From positions 1-62,460 of the forward strand of contig PBKD01000008.1 of the NCBI GenBank assembly GCA_002722055.1: DNA of 62,460 nt. The letters are read 5' to 3'. The translations under genes and the position numbers were made by a program. Below are positions 1 to 8,122 of this stretch, in pieces (position 1 is the first letter of the stretch; every line of letters begins with the position of its first letter). The stretch is from Rhodospirillaceae bacterium (GTDB lineage: Bacteria; Pseudomonadota; Alphaproteobacteria; SHVP01). A model generated the notes under the pieces. It ran no database searches and was not told where the DNA came from. It saw only the letters and a program-made list of their open reading frames with translations.

Positions 1-148
1 TGTTTGCATAATCAGTAAATTCTGCTCCTCCAGCCTCTGCCAATACTTTAGTAATTGCAGCGGTTAATGTAGTTTTACCATGATCGACATGTCCAACGGT
101 ACCGATATTACAATGCGGTTTGTTTCTTTCAAATTTTGCTTTAGCCAT
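1..148 (-). CDS. tuf: Elongation factor Tu, N-terminal 49 residues (cut by window edge)
   Basis: This is the start of translation elongation factor EF-Tu, the GTPase that delivers aminoacyl-tRNA to the ribosome. The reading frame opens with an ATG at 148-146 and runs off the left edge. The P-loop GHVDHGKT is visible at about residues 19-26, preceded by the HCNIGT segment typical of alphaproteobacterial EF-Tu. It lies 25 bases downstream of tRNA-Gly on the same strand, the classical tRNA-tuf arrangement, so it is probably co-transcribed with the tRNA. Identity is certain; the remaining ~350 residues are outside the window. Confidence 0.97.
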   Translation of the reverse strand, partial: MAKAKFERNKPHCNIGTVGHVDHGKTTLTAAITKVLAEAGGAEFTDYAN

Positions 149-173
149 TTTTTTACCCCAATAATATTTGTTA

Positions 174-247
174 TGGAGCGGGTGAAGGGAATCGAACCCT
201 CGTAGCCAGCTTGGAAGGCTGGAGCTTTACCACTAAGCTACACCCGC
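174..247 (-). tRNA. tRNA-Gly (anticodon TCC)
   Basis: The reverse complement folds as a standard 74-base tRNA with an encoded CCA end. The acceptor stem starts GCGGGTG, the anticodon loop is CTTCCAA giving TCC, and the T-arm has the GGTTCGATTCC core. The 3' end faces tuf and the 5' end faces the first carbohydrate block. In many proteobacteria this tRNA sits between tRNA-Tyr and tuf; here 11.3 kb separates it from tRNA-Tyr. Confidence 0.97.
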
Positions 248-701
248 TTTATACTAGAAAACTTAATTATTGGTTTTAGTATCTTCTTTTCTAGCACCGC
301 TTTTATTTTAGTCATGCCCTAATATAACTTTTATATTACAAACAAATAAAACAAAAAAGTAATGCAAATTATAACTTGAAATGCATTTAAAACAAGCAAA
401 TATAATGTTTTCTAATCAAAGTATTATTACTTAGAAAGTTTAATTTTAAAGTTTAACAGATTTGACAAGTAATTATTTTCTAAACATATTCTTTTTCTAG
501 AACATTTAGTTAACCTAAAAGTTACACTTCTAATCTTATTAAAAATAAAAAACTTGAGCCTGTTAATATAATTCTGAGTTTTTTTAATAATAAAATAACT
601 TTATAAGTAATTTTTTAATCACGTACCATTTTATTTTGTAATTGAAGTATTTACTAATAATTACTGAAGATGTTGAAATATAAATATAATGGGCCTCATT
701 A
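248..701. other. Non-coding stretch upstream of tRNA-Gly
   Basis: These 454 bases are extremely AT-rich with frequent stops on both strands. Short open frames here run into the 3' end of the neighbouring gene and look like chance. The part next to 248 should carry the promoter for tRNA-Gly and tuf, but I cannot assign boxes with confidence. I see no repeat, RNA gene or gene remnant. Confidence 0.5.
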
Positions 702-1922
702 CTAATTAGATACAAATTGCCAAACTTGTCCACTATTAGGACTTGCACCAAAACCAGTAATAATTGTATTATCATGTATACAAAAATTATATATGTATTC
801 TGTAGTTGCCTTTTTAGTCATAGGATAATTAACTGTTTTAAAAATATTTTTTGACCACGAATTGTTTATTCCATCACCACCAATTTGATACCATTCGTCA
901 TAATTCAATGCATAAACTCTCGCGTTGCCTGCTGGTCTACCACCACAACCTATTATTAAAGTATTTTCAAAAAATGTTAAAGCATTAAAACTGTAAGTAC
1001 TCGAGGCTGCTTTCATGTTTTTTATTTTTTTTGACCTAAACCATTTTTTTCCATTATAAGCCCATACATTAGGATACGAATTAGAGTTTTCTGGTGCTGG
1101 TAAATTTCCTACAACAAAAAGCTTATTCTCAAATAATGCAAACCTCAACATATCGGATATTTTTGTCCAACTATTATTTTTTCCATTCCCACCCACAACT
1201 TTCCATGAATTATTCTTAGTATTAATTTCAACTACATGTCCACCCCAAAAAGAAGACATGGTACAACCAAAAAGTTTTCCTTCATATATTTGAAATTCAT
1301 AAAAATTTTGATAAGGATGGTCTTTGATTATAGTTTTCCAATTTTTGCCATCAAAACTTAATACTGGCGAACCGTTGTCATTTTTATCATACGGCACTAA
1401 AGAAGTGTAAAGCTTGTTCTCAAAAGAAATAATTGGTAACGCTCCTTCGAAATTTTTCCAATTTTTTACCAAAATAGGTTTATTATTTTTTATACACCAA
1501 ATAGAGGCACCGTTTAGTATACTAAAACTGCTAAACCATATCATTTTTTGATGGACAATAATGTGAGGAATTTCATCAGTTTTTATTGGTAATTGTATAT
1601 CTGTCCATTTATTATCCTTAAATTTTTTAATAGCACCATTATTTGAGTTTTTACCTCCACTAAAACCTACAAACAAATAGCCCTTATAGCTTAAAAAACC
1701 TCTAGAACGCTTATAACCAGAAAAATTCTCTATTCTTTTCCAGCTTCCCTTTAATTTTTTTTTATTCCCTTCATGTAAGATAAATTTTTTTAATTTAATG
1801 TCTTTCTCATCTATTTTGATAAAACTTTCTAATTCTGACAATCTATGCTCTAGTAAATTTATTCTATAAAAAAATAATAAGATTCTATTTATCAGGTTTA
1901 ACTTTTTAAGCTTATTAAACAT
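702..1922 (-). CDS. Beta-propeller-like protein with GGxGxNNSW repeats, function unknown
   Basis: I do not recognise a named family for this 406-residue protein. It begins with a hydrophobic, leucine-rich segment with zipper-like spacing (about residues 5-40). After it come beta-rich repeats of about 45-65 residues containing Trp and Gly turns. Two near-identical motifs, GGNGKNNSW (about 244-252) and GGDGINNSW (about 348-356), each follow a W-x-x-(I/V) pair. The repeat pattern resembles kelch- or tectonin-like propellers that bind carbohydrate or protein. No classical cleavable signal peptide is evident, although the N-terminus could be a membrane anchor. It stands alone, with about 450 and 300 bases of non-coding DNA on either side, at the outer edge of the first cargo block. 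A role in glycan binding is inference only. Confidence 0.6.
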   Translation of the reverse strand: MFNKLKKLNLINRILLFFYRINLLEHRLSELESFIKIDEKDIKLKKFILHEGNKKKLKGSWKRIENFSGYKRSRGFLSYKGYLFVGFSGGKNSNNGAIKKFKDNKWTDIQLPIKTDEIPHIIVHQKMIWFSSFSILNGASIWCIKNNKPILVKNWKNFEGALPIISFENKLYTSLVPYDKNDNGSPVLSFDGKNWKTIIKDHPYQNFYEFQIYEGKLFGCTMSSFWGGHVVEINTKNNSWKVVGGNGKNNSWTKISDMLRFALFENKLFVVGNLPAPENSNSYPNVWAYNGKKWFRSKKIKNMKAASSTYSFNALTFFENTLIIGCGGRPAGNARVYALNYDEWYQIGGDGINNSWSKNIFKTVNYPMTKKATTEYIYNFCIHDNTIITGFGASPNSGQVWQFVSN

Positions 1923-2220
1923 GAGTGCCTTTAAAATTTTGAAACTGACCGCATATAGCCTTAATGATATTGTATTTAACTTGTTGCTGTCAATGAGTTA
2001 AAAAGATATTAAAGCGAGTTAAATTATTAAATGTTTTTTTTAAAGATAGTTTACTTTTTTGTAGGTCTAATGCTATTAGGTAGTATTTTTGAAAATTATT
2101 TTTAGAAAAAATAGATAATAACTATTAATTTAATTTAATAACTAATCAAATTTTTAAATTATAATTTAGTATTAGTTAATTAATCACTATTAACTTTTAG
2201 ATAAGGTTTTAGTACAACAC

Positions 2221-3126
2221 TTAAGTAGTTGCAATCGCTACCAATGTATCATTAGCATCAATTCTAGATAAAGCATTTGAATAAGCTTGCTCTATATCTT
2301 TATCTTTTAAAATACTTAATAATTCTTTATGCCCAGCTGGCTTATTATTGATCATCCAATTTAAGTGGTTATCTATACTGTACCTCTGTACACCTTCAAT
2401 TATGATATTTTTAAACCCGGCTTCTTTAAGAAAAATTTTTAAAGAACTCCTGGTGTGAAGAATTAAATGTTGCGACCACAAAGTAAAGTTTTTAAAAGAC
2501 TCGATCGCCATATAATCAAGCAGAAAGTCTCTTGAATGAGGAACCTCTATAATAATCTTTCCTTTTTTATTCTTTTTAAGTTTTTTATAAATATTTTTTA
2601 AAATATCCAAAGGGTTAGGTAAATGCTCAAAACTATGAAACAAAAAAAAAGTATCTAAATTCTCTTTTATTTGATTTATATCATTATAACATTCTATTCC
2701 ACTTTTATTAAGTGCTACATTTAGCTCTTCTTCAATTTCTATACCTTGAACATGTTCTGCATATTTAAGGGATTGTTTTAAAAATCCTCCAGCACCGCAC
2801 CCAAAATCACATATTTTTTTATTTGCAATAAATGGTATGTATCTTTCAAACCTTCTTTTTTCATCAAAGTATTGTTCTAATGTTCTTTTTGTAGTATCAA
2901 GCAAAGGTACTTTTTTTTTTTTATATAATGCTTTTTTGTACTCTTGCTCTCCTACATAAAATTTATCAATAAATATCACATTAGATTTAACATCCTTATA
3001 TACTCTTAAATTTTTATTATCTCTGGTTTGATAAGAAAAGATTTCTAAATTTTTTTCTCTTATTATGTCTAAACTTACCAACAGGCTTTTTAAAGAATTT
3101 TTATTACTTTTTTTCACACATTTCAC
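2221..3126 (-). CDS. Class I SAM-dependent methyltransferase
   Basis: A 301-residue protein with the SAM-binding motif CDFGCGAGGF (about residues 105-114), an acidic residue ending the second strand (GIEIEEE), and a post-motif region HSFEHLPNP typical of Methyltransf_11/23 enzymes. It probably methylates a sugar or a glycan precursor. The first usable codon is a GTG at 3126, since the frame has no upstream ATG; it sits 11 bases after the stop of the carbamoyltransferase, so the two form an operon. The N-terminal ~100 residues carry no motif I recognise and may set substrate specificity. The substrate cannot be read from the sequence. Confidence 0.8.
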   Translation of the reverse strand: MKCVKKSNKNSLKSLLVSLDIIREKNLEIFSYQTRDNKNLRVYKDVKSNVIFIDKFYVGEQEYKKALYKKKKVPLLDTTKRTLEQYFDEKRRFERYIPFIANKKICDFGCGAGGFLKQSLKYAEHVQGIEIEEELNVALNKSGIECYNDINQIKENLDTFFLFHSFEHLPNPLDILKNIYKKLKKNKKGKIIIEVPHSRDFLLDYMAIESFKNFTLWSQHLILHTRSSLKIFLKEAGFKNIIIEGVQRYSIDNHLNWMINNKPAGHKELLSILKDKDIEQAYSNALSRIDANDTLVAIATT

Positions 3127-3137
3127 TCATAGTTTAT

Positions 3138-4865
3138 TTAAGTTTTTTTTGAAATCAAATAATTTTCTAATACTAAGTGTTTTAAACCTGATCTTTGAAG
3201 AGTAGATAGTGCGTCACCTGCACTGTTTACTATAGGTTCACCATGAATATTAAAGGACGTTTGAAGCACTCCATATTCTTTATACTTATTACAATAATTT
3301 TTTAACATATTATAAATTTTTTTATTGGTGGACTTTTTTAAGACTTGTGGCCTACAAGTTTTATCTACAGGGTGCATAGCTCCAGCTAATTTATTTTGTG
3401 CTTTTTTTTGGGCTGGTAGTGCAAAAGTCATAAACATTGGCTTTATATTTTTCTTATCTTCAATACAACTTTTATACTTAGTATCTAAAATAGTTGGAGC
3501 AAAAGGCATCCAAAAATCTCTCATTTTAATTTGACTATTAATTCTTTCCACAATATCTTTTGAACCTGCTCTTGCAATAATTGATCTATTACATAAAGCT
3601 CGAGCTCCCCATTCTGTTCTTCCATTGCAAATAGAAATAGGCTCTCCCTTATGTAATATATTACTTATGGTATTATCAAAATCATAATTTTCTTTAATTA
3701 TATAGTTAGTATTTTTTTTAATTTTATTTAAAGTTGCTTTAAGATCTTTATGATAGATAGGTTCACCAAGATATAGATCTGTCATACTACCGTTATTTTT
3801 AAGAAAATCTTTGTTAAAATTATTATTATAGTAATGAAGAGCTGCTCCAATAGACAAAGATTCATCAGAGGCACTCGGCATTACATACATTGAATTTACT
3901 TCTGGTAAATTTTGTATAAGCATATTTGCCTTCACATTCATAAATACGCCTCCACCACAAACTATATCTGAAATCTTTGTTTTCTTTATCGCTGCCTTGA
4001 CCCATTTGACTAACATATCTTCTGTAAACAGCTGCACTGCTCCAGCAATATTGTCAAACCTTATTCTTTCAAACTGCTCTTTAAAATAAAAATAGGAATA
4101 AGCAGTTGATAGATTATTATTAAGTTCAAACTTTAATTTTTTTTTATTTAACTTTAATAAATAATGAAATTTTCTTGCTTCATTATATGCAATTTTTTGA
4201 TCAGCATATGGCGCCAACCCCATAATTTTATATTCATGTTCCCACGGCTTCATCCCTAATAACATAGTTATCCTTGAATATATTTTACCTAAAGATGCAT
4301 GTCTATCTGTTGAGCTTATTCTATTAAAGTTGTTATTATCGCAAATAGACACTGTTGCTGACAGTCCATCGCCTGCTCCATCACATGTTATACCTAAAAA
4401 CTTTTTATCCTTTTTTAATTTTGGAGAGGTATAGTAGGCGGCAGCTAAATGAGCCAAATGATGTTCTATAAATGAAATATTAGCTGGATTGATTTCTAAA
4501 TGTTTTACAACATTTTTTATTCTCGCATCTCTCCTTTGAACAAAAACACTTTTCAAATAATCTTTACTGATTTTTTTATCTAATTTTTGTTCATTTTTTC
4601 CCACAAGATACCATGATGATACATCTGTTAAATAAGAAGGATGATGCATAAAATTTGATGCTATTACTACTTTAGCTATACTAGTAGCATCAATATTAGC
4701 AATTCTTAAACATGCTTCAATTGAGTTTTTTGGATAACCAACTTCATTTTTTTTTCTAGTTATTCTTTCCTCTAAGACGGAAGAAATAATTTTGCCATCA
4801 ATACAGAGAGAAGCTCCACAATTGTGTCCGTCATGTATTCCTAAAATATAGTTATTGTTTTTCAT
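3138..4865 (-). CDS. Carbamoyltransferase, NodU/CmcH family
   Basis: A full-length (575 residues) O-carbamoyltransferase of the NodU/CmcH/TobZ family, which moves a carbamoyl group from carbamoyl phosphate via carbamoyl-AMP onto a hydroxyl. The family landmarks appear in order: GIHDGHNCGASL at the N-terminus; HHLAHLAAAY at about 131-140 with metal-binding histidines; CDGAGDG (about 160); HEYKIMGLAPYA; GGGVFMNVKAN (about 304); GRTEWGARALCNRS (about 415); and the C-terminal TSFNIHGEP. In this setting it probably carbamoylates a surface-polysaccharide sugar. It leads a minus-strand pair with the methyltransferase and is divergent from the GT4 gene, with a 159-base intergenic region likely holding both promoters. 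Confidence 0.93.
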   Translation of the reverse strand: MKNNNYILGIHDGHNCGASLCIDGKIISSVLEERITRKKNEVGYPKNSIEACLRIANIDATSIAKVVIASNFMHHPSYLTDVSSWYLVGKNEQKLDKKISKDYLKSVFVQRRDARIKNVVKHLEINPANISFIEHHLAHLAAAYYTSPKLKKDKKFLGITCDGAGDGLSATVSICDNNNFNRISSTDRHASLGKIYSRITMLLGMKPWEHEYKIMGLAPYADQKIAYNEARKFHYLLKLNKKKLKFELNNNLSTAYSYFYFKEQFERIRFDNIAGAVQLFTEDMLVKWVKAAIKKTKISDIVCGGGVFMNVKANMLIQNLPEVNSMYVMPSASDESLSIGAALHYYNNNFNKDFLKNNGSMTDLYLGEPIYHKDLKATLNKIKKNTNYIIKENYDFDNTISNILHKGEPISICNGRTEWGARALCNRSIIARAGSKDIVERINSQIKMRDFWMPFAPTILDTKYKSCIEDKKNIKPMFMTFALPAQKKAQNKLAGAMHPVDKTCRPQVLKKSTNKKIYNMLKNYCNKYKEYGVLQTSFNIHGEPIVNSAGDALSTLQRSGLKHLVLENYLISKKT

Positions 4866-5024
4866 GAAATTTTATTTTTATAAAGTCCAAAAAATAGTTT
4901 AATTACTAATGTAATGAATTGTAATAATGTAATCAATAGTTATAATTTATAAATTATTTTTAATAATTTTTGACAGAATAATTATTTGAAATTTTTATGC
5001 TTAATATAAAGCAAGCAAATTAAT

Positions 5025-6278
5025 ATGACGAAAAAGAAAATTTTTATGGTATTTAGGTTGTTTACGGGATTTGAAACAAGCCTAAAGAAAAAAAAATGGA
5101 TGCCAGAGGGTGTGCCAACTGTATATAGACTTTTAGAAGGCATACAGAGTCAATCTTATCTCAATATTTATTTTCTTACTAAAGACTCTGGATCAACTTA
5201 TTTTTCTAATTGGAAAGAAAAAAAAGATATTAAAATAAACATCAAAGATTTCAATGCAAATATTTATGTTTTAGCAGGAATTAATTACTTTAAAAAATTT
5301 CTTCCCAAAAAATTACTAATGATTTTAAGAGATTTTAGACATCTAATAAAGATTATAAAATATATTAATTTAGAAAAGCCTGATATAATTTACTTTGATT
5401 CTTCCAATGTAGTTATAGCAGCATTTATAAGGATACTTTTTCCTAAAACTCCAATTGTTTTGAGAATATTAGGTGTTTGCTCTTTTTTAAGAACTATAGT
5501 AAATAGCAAAAAATTAATACACAATATATATAGGTTATCCTTTAAGTCAAAATTTTCTACTGTAATTGCTACTCAAGATGGAAGTGGTATCGAATATTGG
5601 CTAGATAAAGTATTAAGAAATGACGTTAAAAGACATGTTTTATTAAATGGAGTTAACATAGCAACTAAGAAGAAATTTGTAGATAAAAGTTTAATTAATT
5701 TAAAAAATAGAAATAAGAATAAAATTATAATTTTATTTTTAGGTAGACTGGAAGAATATAAAGGAATTAACAATTTTATTGATGCGGCAATTTTATTATT
5801 AAAAAAATTTAACAAAAAACTACATTTTGTAATCGTTGGAAATGGATCTTTATATAATAATTCAGTAAATAGAATAAAGAAAAATAATTACACCAATTCT
5901 TTTACCTTCTTACGAAATATTCCACATAAAAAAGTTATGCAACTTCACCATATCTCTGATATTTATGTGTCAGTCAATAATGACGGCAACCTAAGTAATG
6001 CTAATCTTGAAGCTATTAGTTCTAATGACTGCATGGTAATACCTAAACCCCGTAAATTAGAAAAAATAGACATAAAAACATTTTTTTATTTGCAAAACTC
6101 TGTTATTTATTATGATATAACAAGCACTGAAGATCTGATAAAAAATTTGAAGTTTCTTATAATTAACCCAAGTGAAATAAATAAAATGAAAATAAAAATT
6201 TCTGAAACTAAGAATAATTTTTTGAAAAGCTGGGAACAAAGGGTAAAAGAAGAAAAAAATATTTTATTTGATTTATAA
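5025..6278 (+). CDS. Glycosyltransferase family 4 (GT-B fold)
   Basis: A 417-residue GT4-type glycosyltransferase. The N-terminal donor/acceptor half ends near residue 220, and the C-terminal half opens with the typical strand-turn FLGRLEEYKGI (about residues 238-248). It continues with VIVGNG (about 273-278) and a late acidic region LSNANLEAISS, matching the E-x7-E area where GT4 enzymes bind the nucleotide sugar. It should add one sugar to a lipid-linked glycan at the inner membrane face. It starts the plus-strand operon with the amidotransferase fusion, whose ribosome-binding site overlaps this stop codon. Donor and acceptor are unknown. Confidence 0.85.
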   Translation: MTKKKIFMVFRLFTGFETSLKKKKWMPEGVPTVYRLLEGIQSQSYLNIYFLTKDSGSTYFSNWKEKKDIKINIKDFNANIYVLAGINYFKKFLPKKLLMILRDFRHLIKIIKYINLEKPDIIYFDSSNVVIAAFIRILFPKTPIVLRILGVCSFLRTIVNSKKLIHNIYRLSFKSKFSTVIATQDGSGIEYWLDKVLRNDVKRHVLLNGVNIATKKKFVDKSLINLKNRNKNKIIILFLGRLEEYKGINNFIDAAILLLKKFNKKLHFVIVGNGSLYNNSVNRIKKNNYTNSFTFLRNIPHKKVMQLHHISDIYVSVNNDGNLSNANLEAISSNDCMVIPKPRKLEKIDIKTFFYLQNSVIYYDITSTEDLIKNLKFLIINPSEINKMKIKISETKNNFLKSWEQRVKEEKNILFDL

Positions 6279-6292
6279 GGAGATACTAGTTT

Positions 6293-8122
6293 ATGTGTGG
6301 TATTTTTGGAATAATAGGAAATCACAGTAACTTTAAAAAAGATATAACTTCCTTAGCCAAATCTGCATCTAGAAGAGGAAAGGACTCAAGTGGTATTTTA
6401 ATAAATAATAATGCTTATGCTATTTTGACTGCTGATTACGATATAAGAAAACTAATAAAGAAGATTCATTTTAAAAACATAAATATGATTTTAGGAATTG
6501 GCAGACTTATTACAAATGGTAATAATGATAATCAGCCTTATAAAAAAAATAAAATAATTGTTTTTCATAATGGAATAGTACTAAATGATAAAGAATTATT
6601 TTTAAAAGAAAAATTACTTAGAAATAATAATATTGATACAGAAATAATAGCAGCACTAGCTGAAAAGTATTTGGATAAAAATAATATTGAAAATACAATA
6701 AAAACAATTCTTTCAAAATGTGAAGGTATGATCTCATCTGCAATCTGTTTTACTGAATTAGGTAAATTGGTTCTATTTACTAATAATGGAAGTCTTTATT
6801 ATGCTGAAAAAAAAGGATTGAAATACTTTTCATCTGAAGCTTATCATTTAAAAAAAATAGGATGTATTAACATTGAAAAAGTAATTAAAAATTTTAAAAT
6901 AATTGATATTCCAAAGTGTAAAAGAGAGAAAATAGAAGAAAATAACTTCTCTATTAAAAGAAGACACCTTTTACCAGAAAAAAAATACTCAAAATTTGAA
7001 AAAAACCTGTTAAATTACACAAAGCCAATACTAGTAAGATGCACAAAATGCCTATTACCCCACACTATGCCATTTATAAAATTTGATAGCAATGGTGTTT
7101 GTAATTATTGTTTAAATTATGATAAGAAAAATAAACCTAGAAATATTTTAGAATTAAAAAAAATAGTAAAAAAATTTAAAAATGGTAATAATAATGATTG
7201 CATTGTTCCATTTTCTGGAGGGAGAGATAGTTCTTTTGGGCTACATTTAATTGTAAAAGAGTTAGAACTGAACCCAATAACATATACTTATGATTGGGGC
7301 ATGACTTCAGATATAGGAAGAAAAAATATCAGTCTTATGTGTTCTAAGTTAGGTATAGAAAATATTATAGTTGCAGCAGATATAAAAAAAAAAAGGGAAA
7401 ATATTAAAAAGAATGTAGAAGCTTGGTTAAAAAATCCTCACTTGGGTATGATAAGTTTATTTACAGCTGGAGATAAACATTTTTATCAGTTTGTGGAAGA
7501 TATAAAAAAAGAAACAGGCATTAATTTAAATATATGGGGCAGTAGTCCTTATGAAATTACTCATTTCAAATCAGGCTATTTAGGTATCAAACCAGACTTT
7601 TTTTCTAAAGGTGTATATAGTAGAGGCGTTTTAAAGCAATTGAATTATCAATATTTACGGTTTAAGCAAATGTTTAAAAACCCTTATTACTTAAATAGTT
7701 CTTTATGGGATACTATCTTGGGTGAGTATTATAGAAGCATTAAAAGTAAAAGTTTTTATCATTATATTTTTGACTATTGGAAATGGGATGAAGAAGAAAT
7801 AGAGAAAGTACTGGTAGAAAAGTATGACTGGATTTTAGCTGAGGACACTAAAACTAGTTGGAGAATAGGTGATGGAACAGCATCATTTTACAACTATATA
7901 TATTATACTGTAGCAGGATTTACTGAACATGATACCTTTAGAAGTAATCAAATAAGAGAAGGTGTCATTTCAAGAGATCAAGGTTTGAAATTGATAGAAA
8001 AAGATAATATACCCAGATATGAAAGTATAAATGAATATTTTGATTTGATAGGAGTTGATTTTGAATACGCAATAAAAACAATTAATAAAATTCCTAAACT
8101 CTGGTATCAGAACCCTAGGTAG
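6293..8122 (+). CDS. Fusion of class II glutamine amidotransferase and WbpG-type N-acetyl-sugar amidotransferase
   Basis: A 609-residue two-domain protein. Residues 1 to ~230 form a class II (Ntn) glutaminase: the catalytic Cys follows the initiator Met (MCGIFGIIG), with later GIGRLITNG and FHNGIV segments equivalent to the substrate-binding parts of GlmS/PurF/AsnB. Residues from ~245 match the WbpG/PseA/LegA N-acetyl-sugar amidotransferase family: paired CxxC motifs (CTKC ... CNYC, about 249-274) and a PP-loop VPFSGGRDSS (about 303-312) for ATP adenylation. That family normally receives ammonia from separate HisH and HisF homologues, as two other copies in this window do. Here the glutaminase is built in and no HisH/HisF lies nearby. 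The likely job is conversion of an N-acetyl group to acetamidino on a sugar. The start has a good AAGGAG site. It converges with the next gene, overlapping by 8 bases. Confidence 0.85.
   Translation: MCGIFGIIGNHSNFKKDITSLAKSASRRGKDSSGILINNNAYAILTADYDIRKLIKKIHFKNINMILGIGRLITNGNNDNQPYKKNKIIVFHNGIVLNDKELFLKEKLLRNNNIDTEIIAALAEKYLDKNNIENTIKTILSKCEGMISSAICFTELGKLVLFTNNGSLYYAEKKGLKYFSSEAYHLKKIGCINIEKVIKNFKIIDIPKCKREKIEENNFSIKRRHLLPEKKYSKFEKNLLNYTKPILVRCTKCLLPHTMPFIKFDSNGVCNYCLNYDKKNKPRNILELKKIVKKFKNGNNNDCIVPFSGGRDSSFGLHLIVKELELNPITYTYDWGMTSDIGRKNISLMCSKLGIENIIVAADIKKKRENIKKNVEAWLKNPHLGMISLFTAGDKHFYQFVEDIKKETGINLNIWGSSPYEITHFKSGYLGIKPDFFSKGVYSRGVLKQLNYQYLRFKQMFKNPYYLNSSLWDTILGEYYRSIKSKSFYHYIFDYWKWDEEEIEKVLVEKYDWILAEDTKTSWRIGDGTASFYNYIYYTVAGFTEHDTFRSNQIREGVISRDQGLKLIEKDNIPRYESINEYFDLIGVDFEYAIKTINKIPKLWYQNPR

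Noticed and set aside
584-775. Short minus-strand open frame of 63 codons
   Set aside because: It runs into the 3' end of the propeller-like gene in another frame, has low-complexity composition and no ribosome-binding site; treated as chance.
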